A stretch of 64,000 nucleotides of DNA, taken from Macrophomina tecta (lineage: Eukaryota; Ascomycota; Dothideomycetes; Botryosphaeriales; Botryosphaeriaceae). The notes below the pieces were generated by a model, which worked only from the letters and a program-made list of their open reading frames with translations, was not told where the DNA came from and made no database searches. Made by a program: the position numbers and the translations under genes. The stretch spans positions 2,547,501 to 2,611,500 of the forward strand of contig JAKSGN010000037.1 in NCBI GenBank assembly GCA_024180945.1, read 5' to 3'. Shown piece by piece: positions 1 through 12,599 of this stretch (position 1 is its first letter; every line of letters starts with the position of its first letter).

Positions 1-2681
1 ACTAAAGTAGTAAAGATATATTAGAATAATATTTTTATAAACCTTAATAATTTAGTATAATAACTAGAAATAAAAAAGTTATTAAGACTAATAATATTAT
101 TAATAGCTTTCTCTTAAACGAAAAACTCGTAAATAGCGAGACCAAAGAACTATATAATTTAATAAATAATAAAATAAAGGCTATACTAAACTCTATAACT
201 TTTTTAAAACTCGAGTACCTTATAGCTAAGTACGGGATTAGTATAAAAATAATAAATAAGAATAATTAACTCACCTAGATAATTTAGATTTTCTATAAGA
301 GAGGGTTAGCCTTTATAGTACTATAGATATAGCGCTAAGAAACCCTCTAAGAAACCTAAATTAAGTAAGATAGAAAGAAGTATAAATTTATTATTATAAA
401 GAAAACTACGCTTGTAATACTTTATTATTAAGAAATAACTACTTAATAATAAATAAACTATAACTTTTTTTAAGAGTTAGTAAGGATTTTTTACTAGTAT
501 AGTATAATAACTATCTAGAACTATATGCTCTAGTAAATATTAGATAAGAAACTTATCTAGCTAGCTTTCTAATACTAGATATAAAAGAATATAGTTTACT
601 AGTAAAAATAGTTATATACTAATAAATAGACTAACTAGAAGTAAGTATACCTTTAAGTTAATAAATAAAAAGACTATATATATAGTAAAATCTATAGCTA
701 CTCTATACTAAAAAACTAGACGGCCCTACGGTATTAAAATCGATTTAGAGGCTATAGTCTAGGTTTCTTTATATAGTATTACGTGCACCGAATACGGAAA
801 TTCTCACCGAAAAGAAACTTTAAAAATAATTTAAGATTATTAAAGTTTTATAAGAACGTAAGATCTCGATACTAGTTAATAATAGATTAAGTGAAGACTT
901 TATTTATAATAAGCTAGTATAAGAATTAAATCTTTTTTATTAAAAAAAAAAGAGTCCTACTCTCTTAGTAAATTTAATAAAAGAAATGCCGACTATAGAA
1001 AAGAATAAATATATATTAAAATAGAAAAAATCTTACTAGAAGTTAATAAATACTCTAATTAGATTATTCTTAATATCTAAAAAATTTCGGGACATGATAT
1101 TATTCTTAGAATACTATAGCTTAGAACTCGCAATCCTCTTATTAACTAAGTGAGTAATATACTCTTTTTATAATAGAATATTTAGAATATTATTAAAAAC
1201 TCTAAAAGTAATTATAAGAATATTAAATAGAAACTACTAAATATCTTCTAAGAATATATTTTTAGTATAAGATAGAAAGTAGCTAGTATAAGATCTAAAT
1301 ATAATAACTATATAGACGACTCTAATAATAGTATAAGTTAAAACTAGGACTATAATATAGAAGATAAAGCCTTCTCGGTAAAATATAATTCTACTATAGA
1401 AATAAACCCTACTAAGCGAAATAATATTCTCGAATTATAAGAAGAAATAAAAGACTTAAATAATAGCGTAAGACCTAGTATTAGTAGTATTAATAATAGC
1501 CCTAAAGAAAGTCTAAGATAGAACTAGAACTATAGTATATAAAATACTATCTTTTTAGTAAAATATAGTACTTTAAGTAGAGTAAGTCCTACCGAGTTAA
1601 GTATTTCTAAAAATTAGATATAATACTTATTATAAAGAACTACGTAAAGAAAGTATAAGGCTAAGAGTAAGGCTTTACGAAAATAATTAATAGTTTTAAA
1701 ATCTTTTATAGACGTCTAGATAATCTTAAAAGAGGTATTTAGGTATATATAATACTAAGAATAATAGGTCTATCTTATATATATTAAATTCTTACTAGTA
1801 GTATAATAGAGAGTATTAGCTAGGGCTTAATAAGAAAGACTAAGAGATAAGAACTATTTAACTTCTATTAAAGAAGATAATTCTACGAGGATTAAAGAAG
1901 AATAATATAGTAGTTTAGAAATATAGTAGTAACTATAAGAAATATCGAAAATATTAAAAATAAAAATAATATTTAATAAGTATTAGAACTTAGTTACTAT
2001 TTACTAAGAAAGAGAAAAGAAAGACTTATTTAAATATTAACTATAAAACTATAAGATTTTACTTAAACTAGAAACGAAACTAGCTTATAAGCCTATTTAC
2101 TTCTTATTAAAGAAGAAAATAGAAGCTCTAAAGAAATATATTAAGAAAAATCTTAAATGAGAATATATTTAGCTATTTATATTATTAGCTAAATACCTAA
2201 TTCTCTTCGTTTTTAAAAAGAATAGTAAGTTACACCTTTATATTAACTATTAATAACTTAATAATATTACAATTAAGAACTAATACCCGCTTCTATATAT
2301 TAATAAGCTTTAGAATAAGTTAGAAAATATAAAGTACTTTATAAAACTAAATCTTAGAAAAGATTATTACTTAGTTAGAATTAAGAAAGAGAAAGAATAG
2401 AAAATAACCTTTAAAATAAGACTAGAACTCTATAAGTATATAATAATACTATTTAGGCTTACTAATATACTAGTAATATTCTAATTACTTATTAATAATA
2501 TACTATATAACTACTTAGATATCTTTTATTTAGCTTATCTCGACGATATTCTTATCTTCTTAGAAACGCTCGAGAAATATAAAAAGTATATTAGAAAAGT
2601 TCTAAAAGTTCTCTAAGTAAAAAATCTATCGTACCTAAAAAGTATAAGTAGTATATCTAAAGAATAAAATTCTTAGGCTTT
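1..2681 (+). pseudogene. Copy A pol, first part: gag end, protease region and reverse transcriptase
   Basis: Degenerate Ty3 polyprotein region. The reverse transcriptase is clear around 2080-2660. One frame gives KLNLRKDYYLVRIKKEKE near 2345-2400, matching the Ty3 KLDLR-Y-LIRI motif, and AYLDDILIF near 2530-2560, the catalytic YLDD box. The protease region lies upstream (about 800-1150) but its DSG box is not convincing here. Stop codons interrupt the frame every 20-60 codons, mostly where copy B or the family suggests Trp or Gln. The frame is cut at 2681 by the copia insertion and resumes at 8471. No functional protein can be made. Confidence 0.85.
2677..2681. other. Target site duplication GCTTT, left copy
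   Basis: GCTTT directly abuts the left copia LTR and is repeated at 8471-8475. Five base pairs is the usual copia integrase duplication. Confidence 0.9.
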
Positions 2682-2901
2682 TATTAGAATAAGTGGTGTG
2701 ACGGCTTATTTAATAGTAAATAGGATAAATTGGCATGTCTAGTAGAGGGAGGCCGTACGGGCTTCCCTTATACCTATCCTATCTACTAGGGTAAAACGGG
2801 TATGTAACTTGCTTACCTGCTAAGACAGGTGTGCAACGAGTATAAGACATAACTAAATCTAAAACACTACTAAAAGTAAAATACACGTAATTAATCTAAT
2901 A
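2682..2901 (-). repeat. 3' LTR of the copia element
   Basis: 220 bp. It differs from the right LTR (8251-8470) at about ten positions, all C/T or G/A transitions by eye, as expected from RIP rather than from general substitution. Confidence 0.92.
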
Positions 2902-2915
2902 CACCCCCTTCACGT
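2902..2915 (-). other. Polypurine tract of the copia element
   Basis: On the minus strand GTGAAGGGGGTG lies immediately before the 3' LTR, where plus-strand DNA synthesis of an LTR element is primed. Confidence 0.7.
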
Positions 2916-3299
2916 ACTGCCTATTTGGGGAGTAGGTGATGAAAAGAAATAAGAGTAAAACAGATAACTAGGTAAGTGTTAAACTCGTGAACTCGCTTAA
3001 AGTAGGCGGTTGATTTCCAAGATTAAAAGAAATAACAAAACGCATTCTCTATACTATAAGCAAGCGGTACTGCTTACTTATAGTATAGAGAATATACAAG
3101 TAATATAAGAATAATATATATAAGTACTAAAAGGGTTAGGGGAGACTTATACCTGCTTAGGTATAAGTCCTCTATTAGCTTAAGTAAGCTATAAGGGTTG
3201 CGCCTCATTTTGTGAAATGATATAAATAAATAACTACTAATTGTGGAGTAGGGAAAGTCTAATGGCCGTAATGAAATAAGCGTACTTCTAGCGAGGTAG

Positions 3300-6200
3300 G
3301 GCTTTAGTAAGACCGTCTGCTAACATTACTACTATAGGCGTCTACTAAAGGTGAACGTTGCCTGCTTGGGCTTTCTGGCGTAGCTAATGGTGGTGAATAT
3401 TTATATAACGTAGCTTGGTATTGAGCTTTCTAATGCTTTTCTGCATGAGCCGAAGCGTTTGCGTATTATCGCATTATATTTTGATTTAGTGGCCTGGATC
3501 GAATTGTACTCCTCTAAAAAGGCGTTTCTACTAGAAGTATTACTTGGCGGCTTCTAATAAGGCAAGAAGCTCGGCTTCGGTAGTTAAAGTTATAATAGTA
3601 GGCTACTTAATAGCCTTCCAATCAACAGCTACTCCGAATATAGTAATAATCGAGCCTTGGTGGCTACGGTGCGTGTTTGGATTATTAGCAAATGCTGTAT
3701 TACTGCTAATGGTAAAGATATTATTTTCGTCCTTATAGTTGCCCTAAAAGAATAAGGCGAGCTTCTTAGTTCCTACTAAATAGCTAAGGAGCCTTTGGGA
3801 GAGCTTAAGATAGCGAGGAGACGAATTAGTAAGGTAAGATAATAGTGCGGAATAGGTGTACGTAATATCTACCCTTGTGCTGGTGGCCGTAAATTATGCT
3901 GAGCTAATCCTGCTTTAATAGAGGTGAATGTCTTGCGCGCTTGCGTGTGTACCTTGGTTCGCTTAAAGTACTTTATCTAAAGGAAGCGGTGTTAAAGAAA
4001 AGTAATTTTTACTAATACCGTAGCGAGTAATAAGGCTAGAGATATATAATTTCTAGGAGAGCTATAAGAGCCTCTGCTCTCGGTTTCTTATAATGCGTAA
4101 GGCTAGGAACTATTATACTTTTTCTAGAATTCTTATCTCGTAGCGTTTAAGTAGGTCTTCTTAGAAAGCGTCTATAAAAGGTTTATCTCGCTTATAGTAT
4201 GCCATAATAATGTTATCTATAAAGAAGAAGACGAACAGGTGATCGTTTAAGTATAGGTAAGAAGCATTAGGTATCTAAGTTAAACCGAGCTCTTCTAAGG
4301 ATTTGTAGAAGTGCCGTTGCTAGAGAGCTAGTGACTCCTTAAGGCTATAAAGCGCTTAAAGTAAACGAAGGATTTGGCCTTATTTAAGCTTTAGTCCTTC
4401 TGGAGGTCGATAGTATGTCTTTTCCTTAAGTAGAACGTAAGGGAATGCGTTTATAACGTCGTACTAGCGCATTTCTAAGTTAAAAGCGCAGATTATGGTA
4501 ATTAGGGCTCGGAAAATCTGAAAGGCAAGGGTAGCTGTATAAGTATTCTACTAAGTAGCCTAAAGGTCTTCTCTTATATAGATGCGTGCCTTAACCTTAG
4601 TAAGCTAGCCGTGTTTATTAAGCTTATACTTAAATACCTAGGTAAGTAGTATTACGTCCTTATTAAGGCTTTTCGCTTTACTAAGTACCGCTGTCTTCCA
4701 TACCTTCTTACCCTAAAGTTCCTGGAGTTCTGTTTGGATTACCTCTAGTAGATGGGTTTTTATTAGGTGGTTAAAGATATCCTTATAGAAACGAGGTTTA
4801 GGTGGTAGTTAATCTTGGTAAATACGTGGTAGGCCTATAGGCGATGCTTACGCTTTTACTACAGTAGATTCCTGGAAAGATGCGAGAAAAGACGTAAATA
4901 GCATTTGGTAACTAAATATATTATTATAAATTAACGCAATATACGTATCTTTGCGTGAGTTGCGAGTCCTTAATCCGTGGATAATTAGGTTTAAATTAAT
5001 ATCCGCTACGATATTACGTTCTCTTGGGGCATAGTTTTCTCTAGCGGCGTCTGGATTAGGTGGATTCTCGTATTAGACTGGTATAAGCTGGCCGAGTCCT
5101 CGTGATTGTTGATTCTGTTGATCTTTACCCTCTAAGCCTTGAGAGGCTAAGCCTTGAGAGGCTTGTTGTTGGACTAGAGTGGATCGATCTGGTAATATAT
5201 AATCTGAAGGATCTGGTGTTTGTTTATTATGAATTGAGCCTGCTTGTAGGCTGCTTTTCGCATGCTGTTCGCGTGCTAGGCCTTTACTGGTTGATTTTGA
5301 AGGGCTTGGTAGATAATTTAGTTATGCTTCTTATGCTTGGGCGCCTAGGTGGCTACCTTAAGTCTCTGGAGTTTCTTAAGTTGATTGAATTGGAGCCGGT
5401 GATAGCTTATTACTAAGGTCAAAGAAGACCTTAGAATCCTAATCTAAGGGGACAATATTCTTCTTATAAAGCGTAATACGAGGAATAACTACCTCTTACT
5501 CTTAATTTTACTCCTACTATTATAGAGCGAGTATCTTTTCTAGATCCTCTAGAGAGAACTTACTAGATTTATTAAAGGTAACGTCTCTTAAGCGTACTAC
5601 TTGGTTCTTTAGAGGATGCCAGATTCTGTAGATATTAGTAGAGTTATATCCAACCAAATATCCGATAAGGACACGTTTATCTAGCTTATTACTACGTGGA
5701 ATGTTCTTTAGTAGTAAGTAGGCTTTATAGCTATAAACTCGAAAGTAAGCTACTTTTAGCTTCTTGCTATAGACATGCTCAAATGGCGTTTCCTAATGGT
5801 GGCGCTTTATTAGAGTTCTATTGTGGATATAGACTGCTGCCTTAATAACTTTAGGCTATAGGTGCTTAGGTAGGTTAGTACTAACTCGCAATGATCTTGC
5901 TTTAATAATAATTAAGTGCCCTAAACGCTCTGATGCGCCGTTCTGCTGAGGGGTATACGGAGCTGATACTTTATAGGTAACTCCCTGCTGCTTAAGCTAC
6001 TGCTTAAAGGCTCGTATAAGCGATACTTCTCTATCTAATCTAAGAAAGGCTACTGATTTGCTAAATCTTGTCTTGATTATTTAGATGATGTTAAGAAGGT
6101 GCTGGGTATACTCATCCTTAGTTGCGTAAGTGACCGCAAAAGTGAATTTAGTGGAAGCGTATTTAAGATACGTAATCTATTAGTAGCTATTATTAGCTCG

Positions 6201-6782
6201 TGTCATGTGTGTTAAGTTAAATAAGACTCGAAAGAATACTTTTTCTAATAATTCCTCTAGTTATATAGATTATAAGATCTGCTAGTGTGCCTTAGTATAA
6301 GCACATATATTATAGTGATTAGGTAGCTGCTAATTAGTAATTATAGCTTCTTATACCGCTTATGGCAAGGCTTAAATAGCTCTTTAGCCTACGTGTGCAA
6401 AGATTTTATGCCATTGTGTAGCTGGTAACGAGCGATTAGTAACGTTTAATACTATAGCCGGTGGTTTATCTGCTTCCTTATATTCTATAAAGAAGTGGTT
6501 TTGAGCGAAGATTAGGTAGGCCATAATGAAGTCCTCTAAGTAGAGGTATATGCGTTCTATATCTAACTCGATTTCCTTTTCTCTTGCCTTAGCAACAGAG
6601 ACGAGGTTTACTATAAACGAGGATACGTAGGCTACGTCTATAAGCTTAATAGTGCGTGGGCCCTTATGGTTGGTAGTATACACCAGTGCCTTACTAAATA
6701 ACTCGATCTTAACCGTAGAGTTTCCTAATGTGACGTAGTTATCTGGCCCTGCGTCCCTTGTTTTGGTGTAGCGATTCTTCAT
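3300..6782 (-). pseudogene. Copia pol: GAG-pre-integrase, integrase, reverse transcriptase, RNase H
   Basis: The frame 6782-6384 has no stop. It ends in WHKIFAHVG, the GAG-pre-integrase motif, and contains FIVNLVSVAKA, equivalent to the LLSVG region. Further along the minus strand, KRVLIGYLVGYNS at about 5635-5680 is the copia integrase C-terminal GY-G motif. VFFFIDNIIMAYYK at about 4200-4245 is the reverse transcriptase YVDD box, with Asp to Asn in one catalytic position. LTTEAELLALLEA at about 3545-3590 is the copia RNase H STEAEY motif. Several stops and frame breaks lie between these blocks, so the polyprotein is dead. Confidence 0.88.
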
Positions 6783-6989
6783 ATACTAATTATAGATATG
6801 GTGTGTTGTGCCAGTATCGGCAATTTATAAGAGATTAAGTATTATAGGCCTTAAAATGCGTTGTGCATTAAATAATAAGGTAACTATAGCTGGAAAGAAT
6901 AATGTTTTCTTATCTCCTTTGCCTAGTTTTGGCTCTTGTTTCTTTTAAGGAGCGTTGTTCTGCTTCTTCTAGCTTTGGCCGTAATTTTG

Positions 6990-8240
6990 GCTATTTTTAA
7001 ACCGTTTAATAGAGCGTTTAACTCTTCTTTTAATCTATGGATCCTCGAGTGCCTTATTAACCTTATCTTAAACCTCCTGGTTTAGTGTCTAATCTGCTGG
7101 TCTAGCCTCTGGATTATAATATCTATATATAGTAGAAGTAATTCTCACTATATAAGTAGGAGGGTAGCTTTCTTTTCTACTTCTTATCCCTTAGTAAAGT
7201 AGTAAAGGCTACTTTAGTAGCCTTTAGATTCTTAGCCGTATTCTAGCGTAAGTAGTTTCGGTAGTCGATAATTATTTTATGAAGCGACCTATTAAGCTTA
7301 TTATACTATAGCTTAATCTTGTGGGTTGAGGCCTAATAGGCATTAAGAGGGGTAAGCGCCTTAAGAAAGGCGATCTTGCCTTAATTACCTATAACTTCTA
7401 GAAGTTCGAGCTCTTCTGTCTTGAATAGAGTCTCTTTCTATTATAAAAGCTATTTATCGATGTTCTAGCTACTTAGAGGCTTCTTAAGCTAGCGAAGCTT
7501 ATTAATAATAAGTTCCTCTTAAGTTTTCCTTATTAGCTAGAGCCGCGCCTTAAGCGCTGTAAGCTAAGAATAGGGGTGCGAATCGCCCCTAAGCTTCTTT
7601 AGGATTGGGAGCAGTGATGGGCTCACTAAGTCCTTAATAATCGTTAATAGATTATTAATCTCCTTTTTAAGCTTCTTATACTTAGATAGGTCCCTTTTAC
7701 GAGCTCTAATTTATATTTTGTAGCGCTCCCAGGCTCTTTGTTGGTTTGGATTAGAGACTGGTGGCTCTGGAATCTTAGCTGGCTCGCTTGGTTGAGAAGG
7801 CTTCGATGGCTTCGATGGGTCGATATAGTCGAATATCTCGTATTTCTTAGCTCGTAATTGGATGATAAAGTACCATTTATTCTAATTATTAGCTGTCTTC
7901 AAGACAACGATAGGTTTAGAAGACGTTATAGCGTAGTATTACATTACGTCGTGTTGTGTGCCAAAGGAGGCATAGGTAAGTTACTAAAGTAGGTAGTAGG
8001 TGTGAGGCTAATAAATAAGCCGTTTACTTAAAAGTATTACTTTAAGGCAGTGGGAAAGTGCTGCGCTTTAGGTAATAAAAAAGGCGTGTTGTAGGAGGCA
8101 ACTAAAGTCCTCCGTTATAGGATACGTATGGTAAAAGAATGCTAAGAATAAACGTCCGGATGCCATGGAACACTCGGAATAGCATAATAAGGTATTGGGG
8201 AGGATGGCTTAGAATGCGAAAGGCACCTAAGACGTACCCG
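6990..8240 (-). pseudogene. Copia gag region
   Basis: The stretch between the 5' LTR and the GAG-pre-integrase is where gag sits in copia elements. Its frames on the minus strand are broken and no zinc knuckle could be read with confidence. Assigned by position only. Confidence 0.5.
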
Positions 8241-8250
8241 GGCTTATAAC

Positions 8251-8470
8251 TATTAGAATAAGTGGTGTGACGGCTTATTTAATAGTAAATAGGATAAATT
8301 AGCATGCCTAGTAGAGGGAGGCCGTACGGGCTTCTCTTATACCTATTCTACCTACTAGGGTAAAACGGGTATGTAACTTGCTTACCTGCTAAGACAGGTG
8401 TGTAACGAGTATAAGATATAACTAAATCCAAAACACTACTAAAAGTAAAATGCACGTGATTAATCTAATA
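8251..8470 (-). repeat. 5' LTR of the copia element
   Basis: 220 bp, partner of 2682-2901. On the minus strand the sequence just inside it reads GTTATAAGCCCGGG, the expected position of the primer-binding site; the matching tRNA was not identified. Confidence 0.92.
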
Positions 8471-8475
8471 GCTTT
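8471..8475. other. Target site duplication GCTTT, right copy
   Basis: Second copy of the 5-bp duplication created by the copia insertion; it continues directly into copy A sequence. Confidence 0.9.
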
Positions 8476-8997
8476 ATTATTAATTCTAGATATATTAGTA
8501 TAAACGACTCGAAGCTAGATTCTATTAGAAAATAGCTAGTACTAAAGATAATTAAGAAAGTATAGTTCTTTCTTAGATTTATAAACTTCTATAGAAAGTT
8601 TATCTAGAACTACTTAAAGATTATAAAACCTTTAACGCGACTTATTTAGAAGAAGTATAGCTTTTAATAAAAAGATAATTAGTAGTAAGCCTTTAATTTA
8701 CTAAAAAGAATATTTTACGAAGTATTTATCTTAGAGATATACGATTCTAATAAACTAATTAAAGTAGAAACTAATATGTTAGAATTTACTCTAGGAGTAT
8801 ATCTTAGCTAGCCTAACGAGTAAGATAAATAGTATTTAATTACGTTCTACTTAAGAAAGTTTATTCTAGTAGAGCTTAACTATAATACTTATAATAAGAA
8901 GCTCTTAGCTATTATCTTAGTATTGAAGTACTAGAGATATTACTTAGAAGAAGCCGAATAGTAGATAATAATATATTATAAGTATTAAAATCTTATA
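8471..8997 (+). pseudogene. Copy A pol, second part: end of reverse transcriptase and RNase H
   Basis: Continues the copy A polyprotein after the copia insertion. Aligned with copy B 20452-20980 it begins in the same GFII region and runs through the conserved FLRF-NFYRKFI block (about 8570-8605), the connection segment between reverse transcriptase and RNase H. The RNase H region follows at about 8690-8950. It is interrupted again at 8997 by the Fot1-like element, which used the TA dinucleotide at 8996-8997. Frames contain many stops. Confidence 0.8.
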
Positions 8998-9057
8998 ACG
9001 TAGTTAATAAGCGAGCTATTTATATAAGCGAGCCGTCTACCTTACTAACTTTACGCG
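8998..9057. repeat. Left terminal inverted repeat of the Fot1-like element
   Basis: Pairs with 10790-10850. The outer part matches almost perfectly. The two arms share an internal tandem motif TAAGCGAGCCGTCTA, clearest in the right arm; the left arm shows RIP-type changes in the outer copy. Confidence 0.88.
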
Positions 9058-9149
9058 ACGCGTTAACTATTAATAATAATAGCTTAATTAACTACTGCCT
9101 AATTAACTTATAACGAAGTAGATATCTTCCTTACTATTTTAGCCATAAA

Positions 9150-10740
9150 TATAAATTAGATTTAGAGCGAAAGATGCGCTATACGAACGTTTAACGTTCC
9201 CTAAACTACGCTCTGTGACCGACGCGCTAGAGTCACCTTACGACGCGATTGCGAGCCTAATTTAAAGAAGCTTATAAAACCCGAGGAGGAGGCAATTATT
9301 TAATATATACTTAACCTAGATTTACGAGGCTTTGTGCCTACGTTAGATGTAGTGCGGGATATAGCTAATAAACTACTTACTAAGCGCGCTGCTGGCTAGG
9401 TTAGCTAGAAGTAGCTAAGGAACTTTATTAGGCGGAGTCTATAGCTTATAACCCGATTAAATCGACTATATAATTGCTAGAGGGCTATGTGTAAGGACCC
9501 TAAGGTCTTTAGCGAGTAGTTTAAGCTTGTATAGCATACGAAAGAGAAGTACGGTATTCTTAATAAAGATATCTATAACTTTAACGAGACTAGCTTTATA
9601 ATGGGTAAAATATTGGCTTAGCTCGTTGTTATAGGCTTAGAGAGGCGTAATCGACTAAAGGCGATATAACTAGGCGATCGTAAGTAGGTAACTATTATCT
9701 AAGAAATCAACGCTACTAGGTAGGCGATTCTACCGTTTATTATCTTCGCGGCTAAGTACCACCTCTCTGCCTAGTATAAAGATGACGATATACCTAGCGG
9801 TTAGGCTATTGTAGTTAGTAATAACGGCTGGATAATAAATAAGCTTAGAGTTGCGTGGCTAAAGCACTTTAATAAGTATATAAAGGCGCGTACGGTGGGG
9901 ACGTATTAGCTACTAATTATTAACGGCTATAAGAGCCATAACTCGCTTAAATTCTAGGAAATCTATAAGGAGGAGAAGATTATTACTCTTTATATACCTC
10001 TCTATTCGTCGTACCTGTTATAGCCGCTTAATATAGGCTGCTTTGCACCGTTAAAGCGAGTATATGGGGATTAGATTAGAGGCTTGGCGCGTAACTATAT
10101 TAACTATATTACTAAGCTTAAGTTTCTAGCAGCCTTTAAAGTAGCCTTTAATAAGTTAATTATAAAGGCTAATATCTACGTAAGCTTTTAAGGAGCTAGT
10201 CTAGTACTATATAACCCAGAGGCTATACTATTAAGGCTTAATATTAAGCTTTATACGCTAATAACCCTAGCTACCCTAGAGGCTCTATAGGAGTTAAAGA
10301 TACTAAGTAACGCGCGCGAACTAGAGTCTTAATTAACTCTAATTCGCGATCGGATTTAAAGGTATTAAGATTCTTCGCCTACGTTAATCGTCTAGTCGCT
10401 TGATTAGCTTACTAAGGGCGCTAAGATAATAATATATTTAGTAGCCCTAATGCGCGATTAGATCGCAAGCCTTTAGAAGGTAAATAAGGCCGCCATAAAG
10501 CGTAAATAGCATAAAAGAAAGCGGATTTAGAAGCGAGGCATCTTAATAAAGGCAAAGGGCGAGGAAATTATTACTTAAAAGAACGTTAATGAGTAACTTA
10601 AGAGCGAAACGCGTTAAGATAAGGCGCGATTAGGAGTAAGTAGGTAGTAAATAGCGCGCTATAGGCGCTATAGGAAACTAGGGCATAATTCTCGTACGTA
10701 CTAAAAAGATACTATGGAGGCTTCTTAAGCTAGGATAGTT
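9150..10740 (+). pseudogene. Fot1/pogo transposase (DDE_1), RIP-broken
   Basis: Plus-strand frames read YILNLDLRGFVPTLDVV (about 9300-9350), equivalent to the CENP-B-like helix-turn-helix of Fot1 transposases. They then read KYGILNKDIYNFNETSFIMG (about 9550-9610), the first catalytic Asp block with Asp to Asn. Later SLYSSYLL, a stop, PLNIGCFAPLKRVYG (about 9990-10075) is the block that carries the third catalytic Asp, also Asn here. Several frame stops sit at expected Trp or Gln codons. Catalytic residues and frame are lost, so it cannot transpose by itself. Confidence 0.88.
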
Positions 10741-10789
10741 ATTATTCTTATTATATTTTAATGCGTTGTTAAAATATATACGTGTAAAA

Positions 10790-10850
10790 GCGTAGAAAGT
10801 TGGTAAGGTAGACGGCTCGCTTATATAGACGGCTCGCTTACTAACTACGT
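10790..10850. repeat. Right terminal inverted repeat of the Fot1-like element
   Basis: Reverse complement of the left repeat. It carries two copies of TAGACGGCTCGCTTA one after the other, giving a subterminal tandem repeat. Confidence 0.88.
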
Positions 10851-10852
10851 TA

Positions 10853-12560
10853 CGCTTTACTATAACTAAGAAGATAAACCAACGATAGATTCGTTAGTTA
10901 TAAGAATTAGTATTCTATAATTTTAAGATTATATATAGAAAAGATATAGATAACGCTACCGCTAATACGCTTAGTAGAAGGGTAGACTATATAAAAAAAA
11001 AAATTAAGCCGTAACCTATAGTATTATAGTAAATATATAATAGATTATTTATTCTTACTAAATAGTCTTTTCTAATACTTTATATCGAGTTAAACCTATA
11101 GTATTAGAAGATTTAAGAAGTATATACCTAGAACTTTTTTACGTAGAAACTTTTAATGCTTAAAAATAACCTACGTATTACTTAAAATAGAAAAGAAATG
11201 TTTCTCTTTAAAAAATTAATTTATATTTTAATAAGACTATAAGAAGCACTCGTTAAAGATATATATATAGTATCTACGTATAGATATTAGGGTATTAATA
11301 AAACGACTAAGAGAATTATATAAAACTTCTACTTTCTAGGATTATAAAAGATAGTCTAGTATATAGTCTTATAATATAATCTTTATATTTAGAGTAAAGC
11401 CACGATATATACTTTATATAAATATTTATAACTTCTAAAAGTACTAGAATAACTATAGTAATAAATTATACTAAACTTTATTATAAAGCTACTAAGGTCT
11501 AGAGATTCGCTTATAAAAGTTAAGTTTAACTTGATTCTAGTCTTTATTAATAGACTTATAAAATACACCTACTTCTTATCCTATCTTAAGGTATTAAATA
11601 TAGAATAGCTAGCCTATATATTTCTCTAATATATCTTCGCAGATTACGGAATGCTGGAGGTATTAGTCTCGAATAAAAATAAGCTAATAAAATCGAAATT
11701 TTAGTAAACGCTTATACGCTAGCTTAGAGTAAAGAATAAACTCTCTATAATAATATATATATAAACTAATAGCTAGACGAAATAAATAAACTAAACTCTT
11801 AAATAATATCTCTACTATTATATTAACTATCTATAGAATAACTAGGCTATATACCTATTTATAGTATAATTCTTTTATAATAGTGCTAAATAAGAGTTAA
11901 CTAATATATTTTTATTCTTTACTAACTACGGGTTTAAACTAAACACGTATAGAGAAGCTATTCTAAGTAGAAAATTAGCCTAGAAAGATGTTCTTAAGGC
12001 TAAGTAGCTAAAAAAATTATATAAAGCTATTAGTCTCGACCTTAAATATATATAAATTATAATATCTAAATACTATAATAGACGGTACTAGGCAGTACTA
12101 AATCTAAAAAAAAAAAATAAAGTATACCTTCTTATAAAAAATATTAAATTGAAATAACTAAGCGATAAATTAAATTTTAAGAAAATTAGACTATTTAAAA
12201 TTATAAAAAACTCGAAGAAGTTACGTATTAACTTAAATTATCTAATATACGAATAAATTCTACCTTTTATATAGTAATACTTAAGCTAGTACTAGAAAAT
12301 ACCACTATTCTAAAAACTTAAAAAGAGATTATATCGAAAAATTCTAATACCGAAAAAGACTAGTATCTAATTAAAAAGATTCTAGACTATAAACGGTTTA
12401 ATCGTTAGCTTAAATATCTCATTAAATAGAAAGGTTATAGAAATAAAGATAACTAGTAGATACTAAAAAATAATATATATCTAGACCTTATTATAGAATT
12501 CTACTATTAAAATTCTAACTTTTTATAGAGACGAAGTCGTCCCTAAATAAAAATAATAAA
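10853..12560 (+). pseudogene. Copy A pol, third part: integrase and chromodomain
   Basis: Resumes the copy A sequence after the Fot1-like insertion and aligns with copy B 20985-22640. It covers the end of RNase H, the zinc-binding N-terminus, the catalytic core and the C-terminal part of a Ty3 integrase. At about 12370-12510 a decayed chromodomain can be read: an ILDYKRF segment, then KYLIK, a stop where Trp is expected, KGY. A chromodomain fused to integrase targets such elements to methylated histone-marked chromatin. Non-functional. Confidence 0.8.
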
Positions 12561-12599
12561 AAACCCTTAAGAACCATCGGATCTATTATAAATAAAAAT

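Larger units (their letters stand above)
2682..8470 (-). mobile_element. Complete Ty1/copia LTR retrotransposon inserted in copy A
   Basis: A 5789-bp element on the minus strand with 220-bp LTRs at 2682-2901 and 8251-8470. The LTRs start TATTAG and end CTAATA, a perfect inverted terminus. It is flanked by GCTTT at 2677-2681 and 8471-8475. Removing the element plus one GCTTT restores copy A, as the uninterrupted copy B (AGGCTTTATTATTA at about 20450) shows. On the minus strand the order is gag, GAG-pre-integrase, integrase, reverse transcriptase, RNase H, the copia order. Frames contain stops but CpA and TpG are more frequent than in copy A, so it arrived later or was less RIPed. Confidence 0.95.
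8998..10850 (+). mobile_element. Fot1/pogo-type DNA transposon inserted in copy A
   Basis: 1853 bp, close to the usual Fot1 length. Inverted repeats of about 60 bp lie at 8998-9057 and 10790-10850, beginning ACGTAGTTA on each strand. TA flanks both sides (8996-8997 and 10851-10852), and copy B shows a single TA at the equivalent site. The sequence keeps more CpG-rich stretches than the surrounding Ty3 DNA but has RIP-type stops. Confidence 0.92.

Noticed and set aside
5102..5416. 104-codon plus-strand frame inside the copia element
   Set aside because: Leu/Val-rich, made possible by AT bias; it overlaps the copia pol region read on the other strand.
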